A DNA stretch of 64,000 bases from Kitasatospora sp044457565. GTDB lineage: Bacteria; Actinomycetota; Actinomycetes; Streptomycetales; Streptomycetaceae. Shown piece by piece: positions 34,137 to 42,031 of this stretch. Each line of letters opens with the position of its first letter. Position 1 is the stretch's first letter. The DNA lies in assembly GCF_044457565.1 (NCBI RefSeq), contig NZ_JBITGZ010000003.1, positions 186,001 to 250,000 of the forward strand, in the 5' to 3' direction. Below the pieces are notes generated by a model. It was given only the letters and a program-made list of their open reading frames with translations. It did no database searches and was not told where the DNA came from. Made by a program: the position numbers and the translations under genes.

Positions 34137-34934
34137 ATGGCGATGACCGACGACACGTCGACCGAGTACGAGACGATCCTCGTCGAGCGCAAGGGCCGGG
34201 TCGGCCTGATCACCCTCAACCGGCCCAAGGCGCTCAACGCGCTCAACACCCGGCTGATGAACGAGGTGGTGGCGGCGGCGACCGCCTTCGACCGTGACCC
34301 GGAGATCGGCGCGCTGGTGATCACCGGCTCGGAGAAGGCCTTCGCCGCGGGCGCGGACATCAAGGAGATGCAGGGCAACCGCTTCCCCGACGTGTACCTC
34401 GACGACTGGCTGGGCCCGTGGGACCGGCTCGGGCAGCTGCGCAAGCCGGTGATCGCCGCGGTGGCGGGTTTCGCGCTCGGCGGCGGCTGCGAGCTGGCCA
34501 TGCTCTGCGACATCCTGCTGGCCGCCGACAACGCCAAGTTCGGCCAGCCGGAGATCAAGCTCGGGGTGATCCCGGGCATCGGGGGTTCGCAGCGGCTCAC
34601 CCGCGCGGTGGGCAAGGCCAAGGCGATGGAGCTCTGCCTGACCGGCCGGATGATGGGCGCCGAGGAGGCGGAGCGGGCCGGGCTGGTCTCCCGGATCGTG
34701 CCCGCGGCCGAGCTGCTGGCGCAGGCGCTGGCCACCGCCGAGACGGTGGCGGCGATGTCCGCACCGGCCGCGATCATGATGAAGGAGAGCGTCAACCGGG
34801 CGTTCGAGACCACGCTGGCCGAGGGCGTCCGCTTCGAGCGCCGGCTCTTCCACGCCGCCTTCGCGACCCAGGACCAGAAGGAGGGCATGGCGGCCTTCGC
34901 CGAGAAGCGCGCGCCGTCCTTCGAGCACCGCTGA
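34137..34934 (+). CDS. Enoyl-CoA hydratase
   Basis: A 265-residue crotonase that adds water to 2-enoyl-CoA in fatty-acid or branched amino-acid oxidation. The oxyanion hole is in AAGADIKEM, both catalytic Glu are in place (GGCELAMLCD and PEIKLGVIPG), and the length is typical. The ATG at 34137 follows GGGAG; the frame upstream to 34086 looks non-coding. Its end faces the abnormal G/C-only block. Confidence 0.92.
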   Translation: MAMTDDTSTEYETILVERKGRVGLITLNRPKALNALNTRLMNEVVAAATAFDRDPEIGALVITGSEKAFAAGADIKEMQGNRFPDVYLDDWLGPWDRLGQLRKPVIAAVAGFALGGGCELAMLCDILLAADNAKFGQPEIKLGVIPGIGGSQRLTRAVGKAKAMELCLTGRMMGAEEAERAGLVSRIVPAAELLAQALATAETVAAMSAPAAIMMKESVNRAFETTLAEGVRFERRLFHAAFATQDQKEGMAAFAEKRAPSFEHR

Positions 34935-34964
34935 ACCGGCCAAGGGTCAGGTACCCCCACCTGC

Positions 34965-35133
34965 GGGGGGGGGGGGGGGGGGGCGCCCCGCCCCCCCCCG
35001 GGGGGGCCCGGGGGGCCCCCCCCGGGGGGGGGCCCGGCGGGGGGGGGGGGGGGGGGGGCGGCCCCCCCCCCCCCCCCCCGCGCCCGCCCCCCCCCGCGGG
35101 GGGGGGGGGGCGCCCCGCCCCCCCCCCCCCCCC
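34965..35133. other. 169-base block of only G and C, suspected sequence artefact
   Basis: From 34965 to 35133 there is not one A or T, and G or C runs reach about 20 bases. The block is bounded by the inverted pair ACCTGC (34959-34964) and GCAGGT (35134-35139), exactly between the ends of two convergent genes. The simplest reading is a strong bidirectional hairpin terminator that the sequencing or assembly could not read through, leaving homopolymer noise. True length and sequence are unknown. Confidence 0.75.
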
Positions 35134-35138
35134 GCAGG

Positions 35139-36947
35139 TCACTCCGTGACCGCCACCGGGGTGTTGAGCCGGGCGAGGCCGCTGCGGGTCGCGGCGACCA
35201 CCACCCGGTCCCCCGGCACCAGCCGGCGGGTGCGGTCCGCGAAGTTCCACCGGTAGGCCGGTGGCTCACCGGCCGGCCGGACGGCGATCACCCGCACACC
35301 GCCCGGGTCCTCGATGTCGTGCTGGTCCATCCCGACCAGTCCGCTGCCCTCGTCCGCGCGCAACTCGGCGATCAGCAGCACATGACGGAAGACGGAGAGG
35401 GTGCCGAGCACCTCGCGCCCCATCAGGGCGGCGGCGAAGGCCGGCGCCGCGAGGTAGGACACCGAGCGGGAGACGGCGTTGTCGAGGGTCGCGTACACGT
35501 GGTGGGCGAAGTCGTCGTCGAAGAGCCGCAGCACGACCCGTACCTCGGGCCTGACCGCGCGTGCCTCCAGTGCCGCCTCCAGGTTGGCCGCGTCGTCGCC
35601 GCTGACCGCGACGAGCGCGCGGCTGTGCTTCAGCCGGGCCCGGCGCAGCTGGTCCTCCAGCGGGGCGTCGCCGACCACGACGGGTATGCCCAGCGCGCGG
35701 ACGGCCGCGATGCCCCTGGCCTGCGGGTCACGCTCGATGCAGACCACCGGCACGCCCAGGTCGCGGACCAGGGTCGCCACCCGGGTGCCGACGTTGCCGA
35801 GGCCGACCACCACGACATGGTCGCGGGTGCCGGCTCCGGGGTTCCGGGCCGGGCCACGCCGGCCCGAGGCCAGCACCTCGACCATGATCGCGGTGGCGAC
35901 GGGGGCGAAGGTGATGCCGCAGAAGGTGATGACCACCTGGGCGACCCGCTGCCAGGGCCCGCCGGCGGCCGCACCGCCGGCGGCGTCGGCGCCGTACTGG
36001 TCGGGCTGGGCGGCGCCGGCCAGGTCCAGCAGCGAGATGTAGAGCGTCCAGCCGAAGTCCCGGTTGAGGTACCAGAGCACCGCGAAGGAGAACAGCACGG
36101 CGGCGAGGGCGGTGAACAGCACCAGCCGCAGCCGGGCACTGGTGAAGTAGCGCAGCCCGTCCAGCAGCCGCCAGCGCAGCCTGCGCCGCCAGGGGATCCG
36201 GACGACCGGCTCGCCCGGCAGGGCCTGGAGCGCGCCGACGCCGCCGACCGGCCCGGGCGCGGCCTCCCGGGCGGATCGGGCGCCCGGGCGGATCGGACCC
36301 TCGTCGCCGAACTCCCTGGCCAGCTCGATGAATCCGGCCGAGGGCGTGCCGACGTCCGGCAGCAGCCGGATCCGCCCGAGATCCTGCCGGTCGATGTGGT
36401 CGGCGACCACGCAGACCCGGTCGTCGTCGATGTCGTCGTCGTACGCGATGTGCAGGAAGCGGCCGCCGACCCGGACGGAGTTCGGCCGGGAGAGCGCCGC
36501 GTTGGCGAAGGCCGGGGCGGCGGTGGCGGAGCCGGAGAGCGCGGCGCCGTTGTGCAGCAGCCGCTCGATGTTCTCGCCGAGACGCTGGTTGAACATCCGC
36601 AGCACGATGCGGATGCCCGGGTTGTGGTTCTGGGCGCTGAGCGCGGTGTGGATGTTCTCCTGGTCGCTGCCGTCGACCATCGCGATGCCGCGGGCGCACC
36701 TCACCCCGGCGGCGCGCAGCGCCTCCTCGGTGACGGTGCTGGACTCGACGACGGCGGCGAGGCCCGGGATCTGCTCGATCTGCGGCGCGTGGTCGCGGGT
36801 GCGGTCGGGTACCAGCGCGACCACGCGGACGTCGTAGTGCTCGACCAGTTCCAGGATCAGCCGGTGGGCGAGCGCGTTGCCGCCGCACACCACGTAGTGG
36901 TTGCCGAGCGGCTCGACCGGAGGGGCCCCCAACCCTTCATGAGTCAT
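35139..36947 (-). CDS. Two-RCK (TrkA-N) ion-channel-family membrane protein
   Basis: A 602-residue protein: a first Rossmann RCK domain (about 16-170, HYVVCGGNALAHRLI), two to three membrane helices (about 275-370), and a second RCK domain (about 375-500, HVVVVGLGNVGTRVATL) with a TrkA-C-like end. This RCK-membrane-RCK layout resembles CASTOR/POLLUX-like channels. No canonical TVGYG filter is seen between the helices; TFCGITFAPVATAIMVEV is the candidate pore segment. It would control K+ or another cation. The ATG at 36947 has GAGG close upstream. Its stop codon touches the G/C-only block. Confidence 0.82.
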   Translation of the reverse strand: MTHEGLGAPPVEPLGNHYVVCGGNALAHRLILELVEHYDVRVVALVPDRTRDHAPQIEQIPGLAAVVESSTVTEEALRAAGVRCARGIAMVDGSDQENIHTALSAQNHNPGIRIVLRMFNQRLGENIERLLHNGAALSGSATAAPAFANAALSRPNSVRVGGRFLHIAYDDDIDDDRVCVVADHIDRQDLGRIRLLPDVGTPSAGFIELAREFGDEGPIRPGARSAREAAPGPVGGVGALQALPGEPVVRIPWRRRLRWRLLDGLRYFTSARLRLVLFTALAAVLFSFAVLWYLNRDFGWTLYISLLDLAGAAQPDQYGADAAGGAAAGGPWQRVAQVVITFCGITFAPVATAIMVEVLASGRRGPARNPGAGTRDHVVVVGLGNVGTRVATLVRDLGVPVVCIERDPQARGIAAVRALGIPVVVGDAPLEDQLRRARLKHSRALVAVSGDDAANLEAALEARAVRPEVRVVLRLFDDDFAHHVYATLDNAVSRSVSYLAAPAFAAALMGREVLGTLSVFRHVLLIAELRADEGSGLVGMDQHDIEDPGGVRVIAVRPAGEPPAYRWNFADRTRRLVPGDRVVVAATRSGLARLNTPVAVTE

Positions 36948-37176
36948 ATCCTCAGATCCTACTGAGCGATCTTGAGCCACAGGTGACGATCAGGTGACTG
37001 ATGTGCCATCAGATTCGGTACGCCGGGCGTTCGGGCAGCCGTCCGGCGTGCCCTCGATCGGCACCGTGGGCGGCACGGGCCGCCTCATCCGGACGGGTGC
37101 CCGGGCGTGCGCCGGCCGGGCACCGCACCGACAGTGGGGGGCGGACCCCGCCGTCGGACCATCAGGAGCACTCACC

Positions 37177-37776
37177 GTGGCCATCCCCTCCCGCTCTCCC
37201 GAGGCGGCGCCGCTGCCCGGCCCCCTGGGCACGCTCGCCAACGCCGCCTGGCAGGTCCTGCTGGCCGCCGGGCTCGCCTCACTGGCCCTCGGCGTGATCG
37301 TCTTCGCCTGGCCCGAGCAGACCCTGCGGGTGGTCGGCGTGCTCTTCGGGCTCTACCTGCTGATCATCGGCATCGTGCAGGTGGTCGCCGCCTTCGGCAC
37401 GCACGCCGCGACGGCGATGCGCGTGCTCGCCTTCATCAGCGGCGCCCTGTGCGTGCTGCTCGGGCTGCTCTGCTTCCGCAGCGCCGCGCAGTCACTGCTG
37501 CTGCTCGCGCTCTGGATCGGCATCGGCTGGCTCTTCCGTGGCATCCTCCACATCGTCGCCGCGGTCTCCGACGAGGAGATGCCGGCCCGGGGCTGGCAGA
37601 TCTTCGCGGGTGTCGCCAACGTGCTGGCCGGGGTGCTGCTGATGGTCTGGCCGCTCGGCTCGATCGCCGCGCTGACCGTCCTCGCCGGGTGCTGGCTGCT
37701 GATCCTCGGCGTGATCGAGATCGTGACGGCGTTCCGGGTCCGCAGCCAGGCCAAGCAGCTTCCCCCGGGAGTCTGA
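37177..37776 (+). CDS. HdeD-family (DUF308) membrane protein
   Basis: A 199-residue integral membrane protein with six hydrophobic helices arranged as repeated helix pairs (LALGVIVFAWPEQTL and its later counterpart LAGVLLMVWPLGSI). This pattern marks HdeD/DUF308 proteins, whose founding member is linked to acid resistance in E. coli; no biochemical role is known in actinomycetes. The GTG at 37177 has AGGAG eight bases upstream. The frame extends to 36994 without resemblance. Confidence 0.85.
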   Translation: MAIPSRSPEAAPLPGPLGTLANAAWQVLLAAGLASLALGVIVFAWPEQTLRVVGVLFGLYLLIIGIVQVVAAFGTHAATAMRVLAFISGALCVLLGLLCFRSAAQSLLLLALWIGIGWLFRGILHIVAAVSDEEMPARGWQIFAGVANVLAGVLLMVWPLGSIAALTVLAGCWLLILGVIEIVTAFRVRSQAKQLPPGV

Positions 37777-37818
37777 GCGCCCCGGCACGCCCGTACTCCC
37801 GGCGCCCTGGACCCGCCG

Positions 37819-37848
37819 CGGCGGCTCGCGCGCTCCCGCGGGCCGCCG
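37819..37848. terminator. Bidirectional hairpin terminator
   Basis: A 12-base stem with one wobble pair (37819-37830 with 37837-37848) and a 6-base loop between convergent genes. Confidence 0.65.
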
Positions 37849-37864
37849 TCGGCGTACCCGCCGC

Positions 37865-38554
37865 TCAGCGCGGCTCGGGGGCCGCTCCGCAGCGGAAGAC
37901 CGCGGACTCCAGCAGCTCCGGGGTGAGGCGGACGCCGGTCAGGTGCTCGGCGAACGCGAAGGCGGCCTCGGTGTGCAGCGTGTGGTCGTGCTCCTCGCCC
38001 GCGCTGAGGTCGAAGCCGGCCAGCCGCATCGCCTCCGCGGCGGCCTCGGCGTCGCTGCCCTGGCGCTCCCGGGCGAACAGCGGCTCGAAGTGCAGGCGCT
38101 CGCGGCCGTCCTCGTGCCAGTAGAAGTGGTCGGCTGCGTTGACGTTGCGGAAGTGCGAGACCAGCCGGGTGCCGCGGGAGAGGGCCGCGATCACCTCGCG
38201 GCTGACGCCGAGGTGGCCGTAGCTCTCCACCGCCAGCGCCCAGCCGCCGATCTCGGTGGCGGCGATGAACATGCCGTCCTCGTCGTCGCTCTCGTCCTCT
38301 TCGCCCTCGTCGCCCTCGGCTTCGCGGTCCTCGTCCTCGTCCTCGTCCCCGTCCTCGTCATAGCCGCCGTCCTCGAACTCGTCGGCCGCTTCGAGGACGG
38401 CGCTGAGGCCGGTGACGGTCCGGATCGGCCCGGCGTCGATCCGCCGCAGCAGCTCCTCGGCGGACATCCCCTCCACCATCGTCAGACAGTACGCCTCGAC
38501 CAGCTCGCGCCAGTGCTCGCTGATCCAGGTGTAGTCGGAGGCATGTGCAGTCAT
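37865..38554 (-). CDS. DUF6461-like protein with acidic insert
   Basis: A 229-residue soluble protein. The two halves (TWISEHWRELVEAYCLTMVEG at the start, split as TWISEHWRELV and EAYCLTMVEG, then GGWALAVESYGHLGVSREV and HFYWHEDGRERLHFEP) look like the SMI1/KNR4-unrelated DUF6461 proteins common in Streptomyces. Between them, residues 62-92 are almost pure Asp/Glu (EDGDEDEDEDREAEGDEGEE). The acidic run is a disordered insert encoded by GAC/GAG repeats. Function unknown. Confidence 0.75.
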   Translation of the reverse strand: MTAHASDYTWISEHWRELVEAYCLTMVEGMSAEELLRRIDAGPIRTVTGLSAVLEAADEFEDGGYDEDGDEDEDEDREAEGDEGEEDESDDEDGMFIAATEIGGWALAVESYGHLGVSREVIAALSRGTRLVSHFRNVNAADHFYWHEDGRERLHFEPLFARERQGSDAEAAAEAMRLAGFDLSAGEEHDHTLHTEAAFAFAEHLTGVRLTPELLESAVFRCGAAPEPR

Positions 38555-38586
38555 GCCGTAGATGCTCTCAGACAGCTGTGACAGCG

Positions 38587-39993
38587 TCAGAGCCAGGCCG
38601 CCCGGTCCGTGCCCCAGCGGCCGGGCGGCCGGCGCCAGTCGGCCGGGCCGCCCTCGTACGCCACCGGGGGCAGGGCGTAGCGCAGCCGCCCCAGCGGGGA
38701 GTCGGTCTCGGCGAGCCAGCGGGCCGGGTCGTACGGTCCGCCCCCGGCGCCGGACCCGGCTTCGCCCTGCGCCCCGGTGCCAGGGCCAGGGCCGGGGCCG
38801 GGCTCGATGCCGTACATCAGCCAGGAGGCGGTGCCCGCGAGGGAGAGTCGCAGCCGGCGCCCGCCGCCGGTGGCCCGGCGGTCGGTCAGGGCGCGCAGGG
38901 CGGCGGCGGCGAGCAGGTAGCCGGTGCCGTGGTCCAGGGCCTGCGCGGGCAGGACACCGGGGTGCCCGTCGGCGGCGGCCTCGGTCCGCGCGATCCCGCA
39001 GCGGGCCTGGACCAGGCTGTCGAAGCCGCGCCGCCCGGCCCAGGGGCCGGTCCGGCCCCAGGCGCTGAGCTCGGCCACGACCAGGCCGGGGCAGCGCTCC
39101 AGCAGGGCGTCCGGGCCGAGACCGAGGCGGTCGAGCGCGCCGGGGCGGTAGCCGGTGACGACGACGTCGGCGCCGGCGAGCAGGTCCTCGAAGGCCGCAC
39201 GGTCGGCGGGGGCGGCGAGGTCCAGCCGGGTGGAGCGCTTGCCGAAGCCGGTGTCGGCGTGCGCGTCCTCGGATTCGGGCAGCCGGGGTGCGTCGATGCG
39301 CAGCACGTCGGCGCCGAGCAGGGCCAGGGTCCGGGTGGCGACCGGGCCGGCGATCACCCGGGTCAGGTCCAGGACCCGGACTCCCGCGCAGGGCAGGCCG
39401 GCCGGCGGCAGGGCCCGAGCGGGTGCGTCACCGACGCGTTCGGCCTCCACCAGCGGCCGCGTCTCACGCTCGGGGGCACGGACGGCGACGGCCAGGGCGC
39501 CGGCCGCGTACGCGGTCTCCTGGACCCACTCGGCCGGGTGCTCGCGCAGGGTCCGCGCCAGCCGGCGGACGGCGGCCTCGTCGTCGCGGCCGTCGTCCGG
39601 CAGGCCGAGGGCGGCGAGCAGCCGGGCGCGGTGGTGCGGGTAGTTGGCGTGGGTGCGGACCCAGCCGTCCCTGGTCTGCCAGAAGCCCGAGAGCGAGGCG
39701 AAGCTGACCGGGGCCCGGCCGTCGATCCGTAGATGGCGCTCGCTGACGAACGCCGTTGCCACCGCGCCCTCGTCCACCCGGACGGCGGGGACGGGCCCGC
39801 CGGAGCGGGCCGCGCCCAGTTCGGCCGCCGCGAGCGAGCAGGCGGCGACGGTGGCGCGGGCCAGCTCCCGGACGGGCAGCCGGGCGGGGAGCAGCCCGCC
39901 GGGGCCGTGGAAGGAGACCCGCTCCAGGAGCGTCCCGGCGCCGCCGAGGGCGGACCAGGCGTGCGCGGTGGCGGCGTCCGGACGAGGTGTCAT
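38587..39993 (-). CDS. CaiB/BaiF-family CoA transferase
   Basis: A 468-residue class III CoA-transferase-like enzyme that would move CoA between carboxylic acids. The core motif VRVLDLTRVIAGPVATRTLA with DVLRIDAPRLPE and the GFGKRSTRLDL segment belong to the family. The catalytic Asp expected in the family probably lies in RRGFDSLVQ. The N-terminal 190 residues contain a partial second copy of the fold, a feature of long family members. A 32-base gap separates it from the downstream acidic-insert protein gene. Substrate unknown. Confidence 0.85.
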   Translation of the reverse strand: MTPRPDAATAHAWSALGGAGTLLERVSFHGPGGLLPARLPVRELARATVAACSLAAAELGAARSGGPVPAVRVDEGAVATAFVSERHLRIDGRAPVSFASLSGFWQTRDGWVRTHANYPHHRARLLAALGLPDDGRDDEAAVRRLARTLREHPAEWVQETAYAAGALAVAVRAPERETRPLVEAERVGDAPARALPPAGLPCAGVRVLDLTRVIAGPVATRTLALLGADVLRIDAPRLPESEDAHADTGFGKRSTRLDLAAPADRAAFEDLLAGADVVVTGYRPGALDRLGLGPDALLERCPGLVVAELSAWGRTGPWAGRRGFDSLVQARCGIARTEAAADGHPGVLPAQALDHGTGYLLAAAALRALTDRRATGGGRRLRLSLAGTASWLMYGIEPGPGPGPGTGAQGEAGSGAGGGPYDPARWLAETDSPLGRLRYALPPVAYEGGPADWRRPPGRWGTDRAAWL

Positions 39994-40028
39994 GGCCGCA
40001 TTCTGCTACAGCGCGCCGGGGTTGATGA

Positions 40029-40679
40029 TCACATCTCGGTGATCAGGGCGGGCAGGGCGCGCATGTCGTCGATGACCACGGTGCCGGGCCCCGCCAGCCA
40101 GTGCGCCGGGGTGATCCCGCCCGCGTAGCCGACCGAGCGCATGCCCGCCGCCCGGGCCGCCCGGACCCCGTACCGACTGTCCTCGACCACCAGGCAGGCC
40201 TGCGGCGGGACGCCCATCCGGGCCGCCGCGTGCAGGAAGAGGTCGGGTGCGGGCTTGCCGTGGGCGACCTCGGTCGCGCTGTGGATGCGCCCCTCGAAGC
40301 GGGGGTGCAGGCCGGTGCGCCCGAGGGTGTGCCGCAGCTTGGCGTGGCTGCCGCTGGAGGCGACGCAGGTCGGCAGGGTGATCGCGTCCAGGGCCTCGAT
40401 GATCCCGTCGACCGGGGCCAGGCCGGCGTCCACCTGCTCGGCGTGCAGTTGGTCGAACCGCTCGGCCCAGTGGTCGGCCGTCGCCCGGTCGAGCCGCTCG
40501 GCGATCTGCTCGCCGATGGAGGTGCTGGAGCGGCCGACGAAGCGTTCGATGATCTCGTCCTCGGTGAGCGGCCAGCCGAGCTCCGCTCCCAGGGTGTGGT
40601 GGACGCGGACGGCGATGGGCTCGCTGTCCACCAGCACCCCGTCGCAGTCGAAGATCACGAGTTCGATCGGCTTGGTCAT
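40029..40679 (-). CDS. HAD-superfamily hydrolase (beta-phosphoglucomutase-like)
   Basis: A 216-residue HAD phosphatase. Motif I FDCDGVLVDSE gives the nucleophile Asp, motif II is ASSGSH, motif III is GKPAPD and motif IV is VVEDSRYG. The helical cap (residues 18-85) marks the subfamily of beta-phosphoglucomutases and sugar-phosphate phosphatases. The ATG at 40679 is used; an upstream GTG at 40730 would add residues unlike the family. It lies 35 bases downstream of nothing on its own strand except the LysE gene, 64 bases away. Confidence 0.9.
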   Translation of the reverse strand: MTKPIELVIFDCDGVLVDSEPIAVRVHHTLGAELGWPLTEDEIIERFVGRSSTSIGEQIAERLDRATADHWAERFDQLHAEQVDAGLAPVDGIIEALDAITLPTCVASSGSHAKLRHTLGRTGLHPRFEGRIHSATEVAHGKPAPDLFLHAAARMGVPPQACLVVEDSRYGVRAARAAGMRSVGYAGGITPAHWLAGPGTVVIDDMRALPALITEM

Positions 40680-40743
40680 CACCGCAGGATAGGGGAGCCC
40701 GCCGATGCCGCCGGGGCCGGGCCGGTGCACCCCGGACGGTCCG

Positions 40744-41370
40744 TCAGGTGCCGGCGGTGACGCCCGCGACGAGCATCAGCAGCAGGGCGGAGACCATCGT
40801 CATCCGGCGGGCGGCCTGCGGTGTGCCTCCGAGCCGGCCGCCGAGCCGGCCCGCGGCGACGGCGACCGCGGCGTAGACGACGGCGCAGGCGAGCACGTTG
40901 AGCGAGCCGAGGGCCAGCACCTGGCCGCCGACCGGCAGGTCGGAGGCCGGGTCGACGAACTGCGGCACCAGCGACAGGTAGAGCAGCAGGCCCTTGGGGT
41001 TGAGCAGGGCGGTCAGCATGCTCTGGCGCAGCACGGTGGCGGTGGGCTGCGGGCGGGCGGCGGCGAGCTCCCCGCCTCCGCCGCCGCGCAGGGCGAGCAG
41101 CATCGTCACGGCGAGCACCAGCAGGTACGCGGCGCCGGCGATCCGCAGGGCGGGCAGCAGGGCCGGCACCGCGCGCAGGGCGGCCGCGAGGCCGGCGCTG
41201 GAGAGCAGGGTGTGCACGGTGTAACCGGCGCAGACGCCGCCGACGGCGGTGAGTGCGGCGCGGCGGCCCTGGCCGAGCCCGCGGGCGGCTATGTAGAGCC
41301 AGTCGGGCCCCGGGGTGCAGACCAGCAGGAGGTCGACCCCCAGGAAGAGGAGGAGGGCGTGCGTTTGCAT
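40744..41370 (-). CDS. LysE/RhtB-family amino-acid exporter
   Basis: A 208-residue membrane protein with six hydrophobic helices and the family start LLLVCTPGPDWLYIAARGLGQG (split as LLLVCTPGPDWLY and IAARGLGQG), where CTPGPD is the hallmark. LLNPKGLLLYLSLVPQFVDP is the second family block. It exports amino acids or homoserine-lactone-like compounds. It is divergent from an Lrp regulator, the classical control arrangement, with a dyad in between. Confidence 0.9.
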   Translation of the reverse strand: MQTHALLLFLGVDLLLVCTPGPDWLYIAARGLGQGRRAALTAVGGVCAGYTVHTLLSSAGLAAALRAVPALLPALRIAGAAYLLVLAVTMLLALRGGGGGELAAARPQPTATVLRQSMLTALLNPKGLLLYLSLVPQFVDPASDLPVGGQVLALGSLNVLACAVVYAAVAVAAGRLGGRLGGTPQAARRMTMVSALLLMLVAGVTAGT

Positions 41371-41477
41371 GGCGGCCTGTTCTGCGATGTGGAAGCGTCC
41401 CCGATGGTTCGATCACTGAAGGTAGCCGGATTGGCGTGGCAGCCGATGGCCACTTCGTGTCCGGACCACCTGAAGCC

Positions 41478-41495
41478 TGGCAGAATATTGCGCCA
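41478..41495. promoter_or_regulatory. Candidate Lrp/AsnC operator overlapping the lrp start
   Basis: TGGC-AG-AATATT-GC-GCCA is an 18-base dyad, symmetric at 14 positions with an AT-rich centre, typical for Lrp/AsnC sites. Its last base is the A of the lrp ATG, so binding would block lrp expression directly and could activate or repress the divergent exporter. Confidence 0.6.
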
Positions 41496-41953
41496 TGGAC
41501 CGAATCGACCGCAGAATCCTCCACGAGCTCCAGCAGGACGGCCGTCTCACCAACGCCGACCTGGCCGCCCGGGTGGATCTCACCCCCTCCCCCTGCCTGC
41601 GCCGGGTACGGCAGCTGGAGCAGGACGGGGTGATCTGCGGCTACCGGGCGCAGCTGGACGGCGCCGCGCTCGGGCGAGGGTTCCAGCCCTTCGTGACCAT
41701 CGTGATGCGGCACGAGGACCGCGCGACGGTGGCGGAGTTCGAGCAGCGGGTCGCCGCGCTGCCCGAGGTGGTCGAGGCGCACCGGCTGTTCGGCGACCCG
41801 GACTACTTGCTGCGGATCGCGGTCGCGGACATCGCGGCGTACGAGCGGTTCATCACGGACGTCCTGTCCGGCCTGCCCGGCATCGCGCAGGTCAACTCGC
41901 ACCTGACGATGAAGCAGGTCAAGGCGGACCGGGGCATCCCCACCGGCGCGTAG
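41495..41953 (+). CDS. Lrp/AsnC-family transcriptional regulator
   Basis: A 152-residue feast/famine regulator: HTH at residues 1-55 (MDRIDRRILHELQQDGRLTN, then LTPSPCLRRVRQLEQDGVI) and an RAM ligand-binding domain with VVEAHRLFGDPDYLLRI. It most likely senses an amino acid and controls the divergent LysE exporter. The ATG overlaps a dyad and no ribosome site is visible, so the mRNA may be leaderless. Confidence 0.9.
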   Translation: MDRIDRRILHELQQDGRLTNADLAARVDLTPSPCLRRVRQLEQDGVICGYRAQLDGAALGRGFQPFVTIVMRHEDRATVAEFEQRVAALPEVVEAHRLFGDPDYLLRIAVADIAAYERFITDVLSGLPGIAQVNSHLTMKQVKADRGIPTGA

Positions 41954-42031
41954 CCGGCCCGGCGGCGGGCGGGGGTGCTCGCGGTGGGCCGGCGCGGCGG
42001 CGGGCGGGGTCGCCCGTGGCGGGCCGGCGGG

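Noticed and set aside
34965..35133. G/C-only block as a replication origin, G-quadruplex array or regulatory element
   Set aside because: Homopolymer runs bounded by an inverted pair at a convergent gene junction fit a sequencing artefact better, and no biological element of this make-up is known to me.
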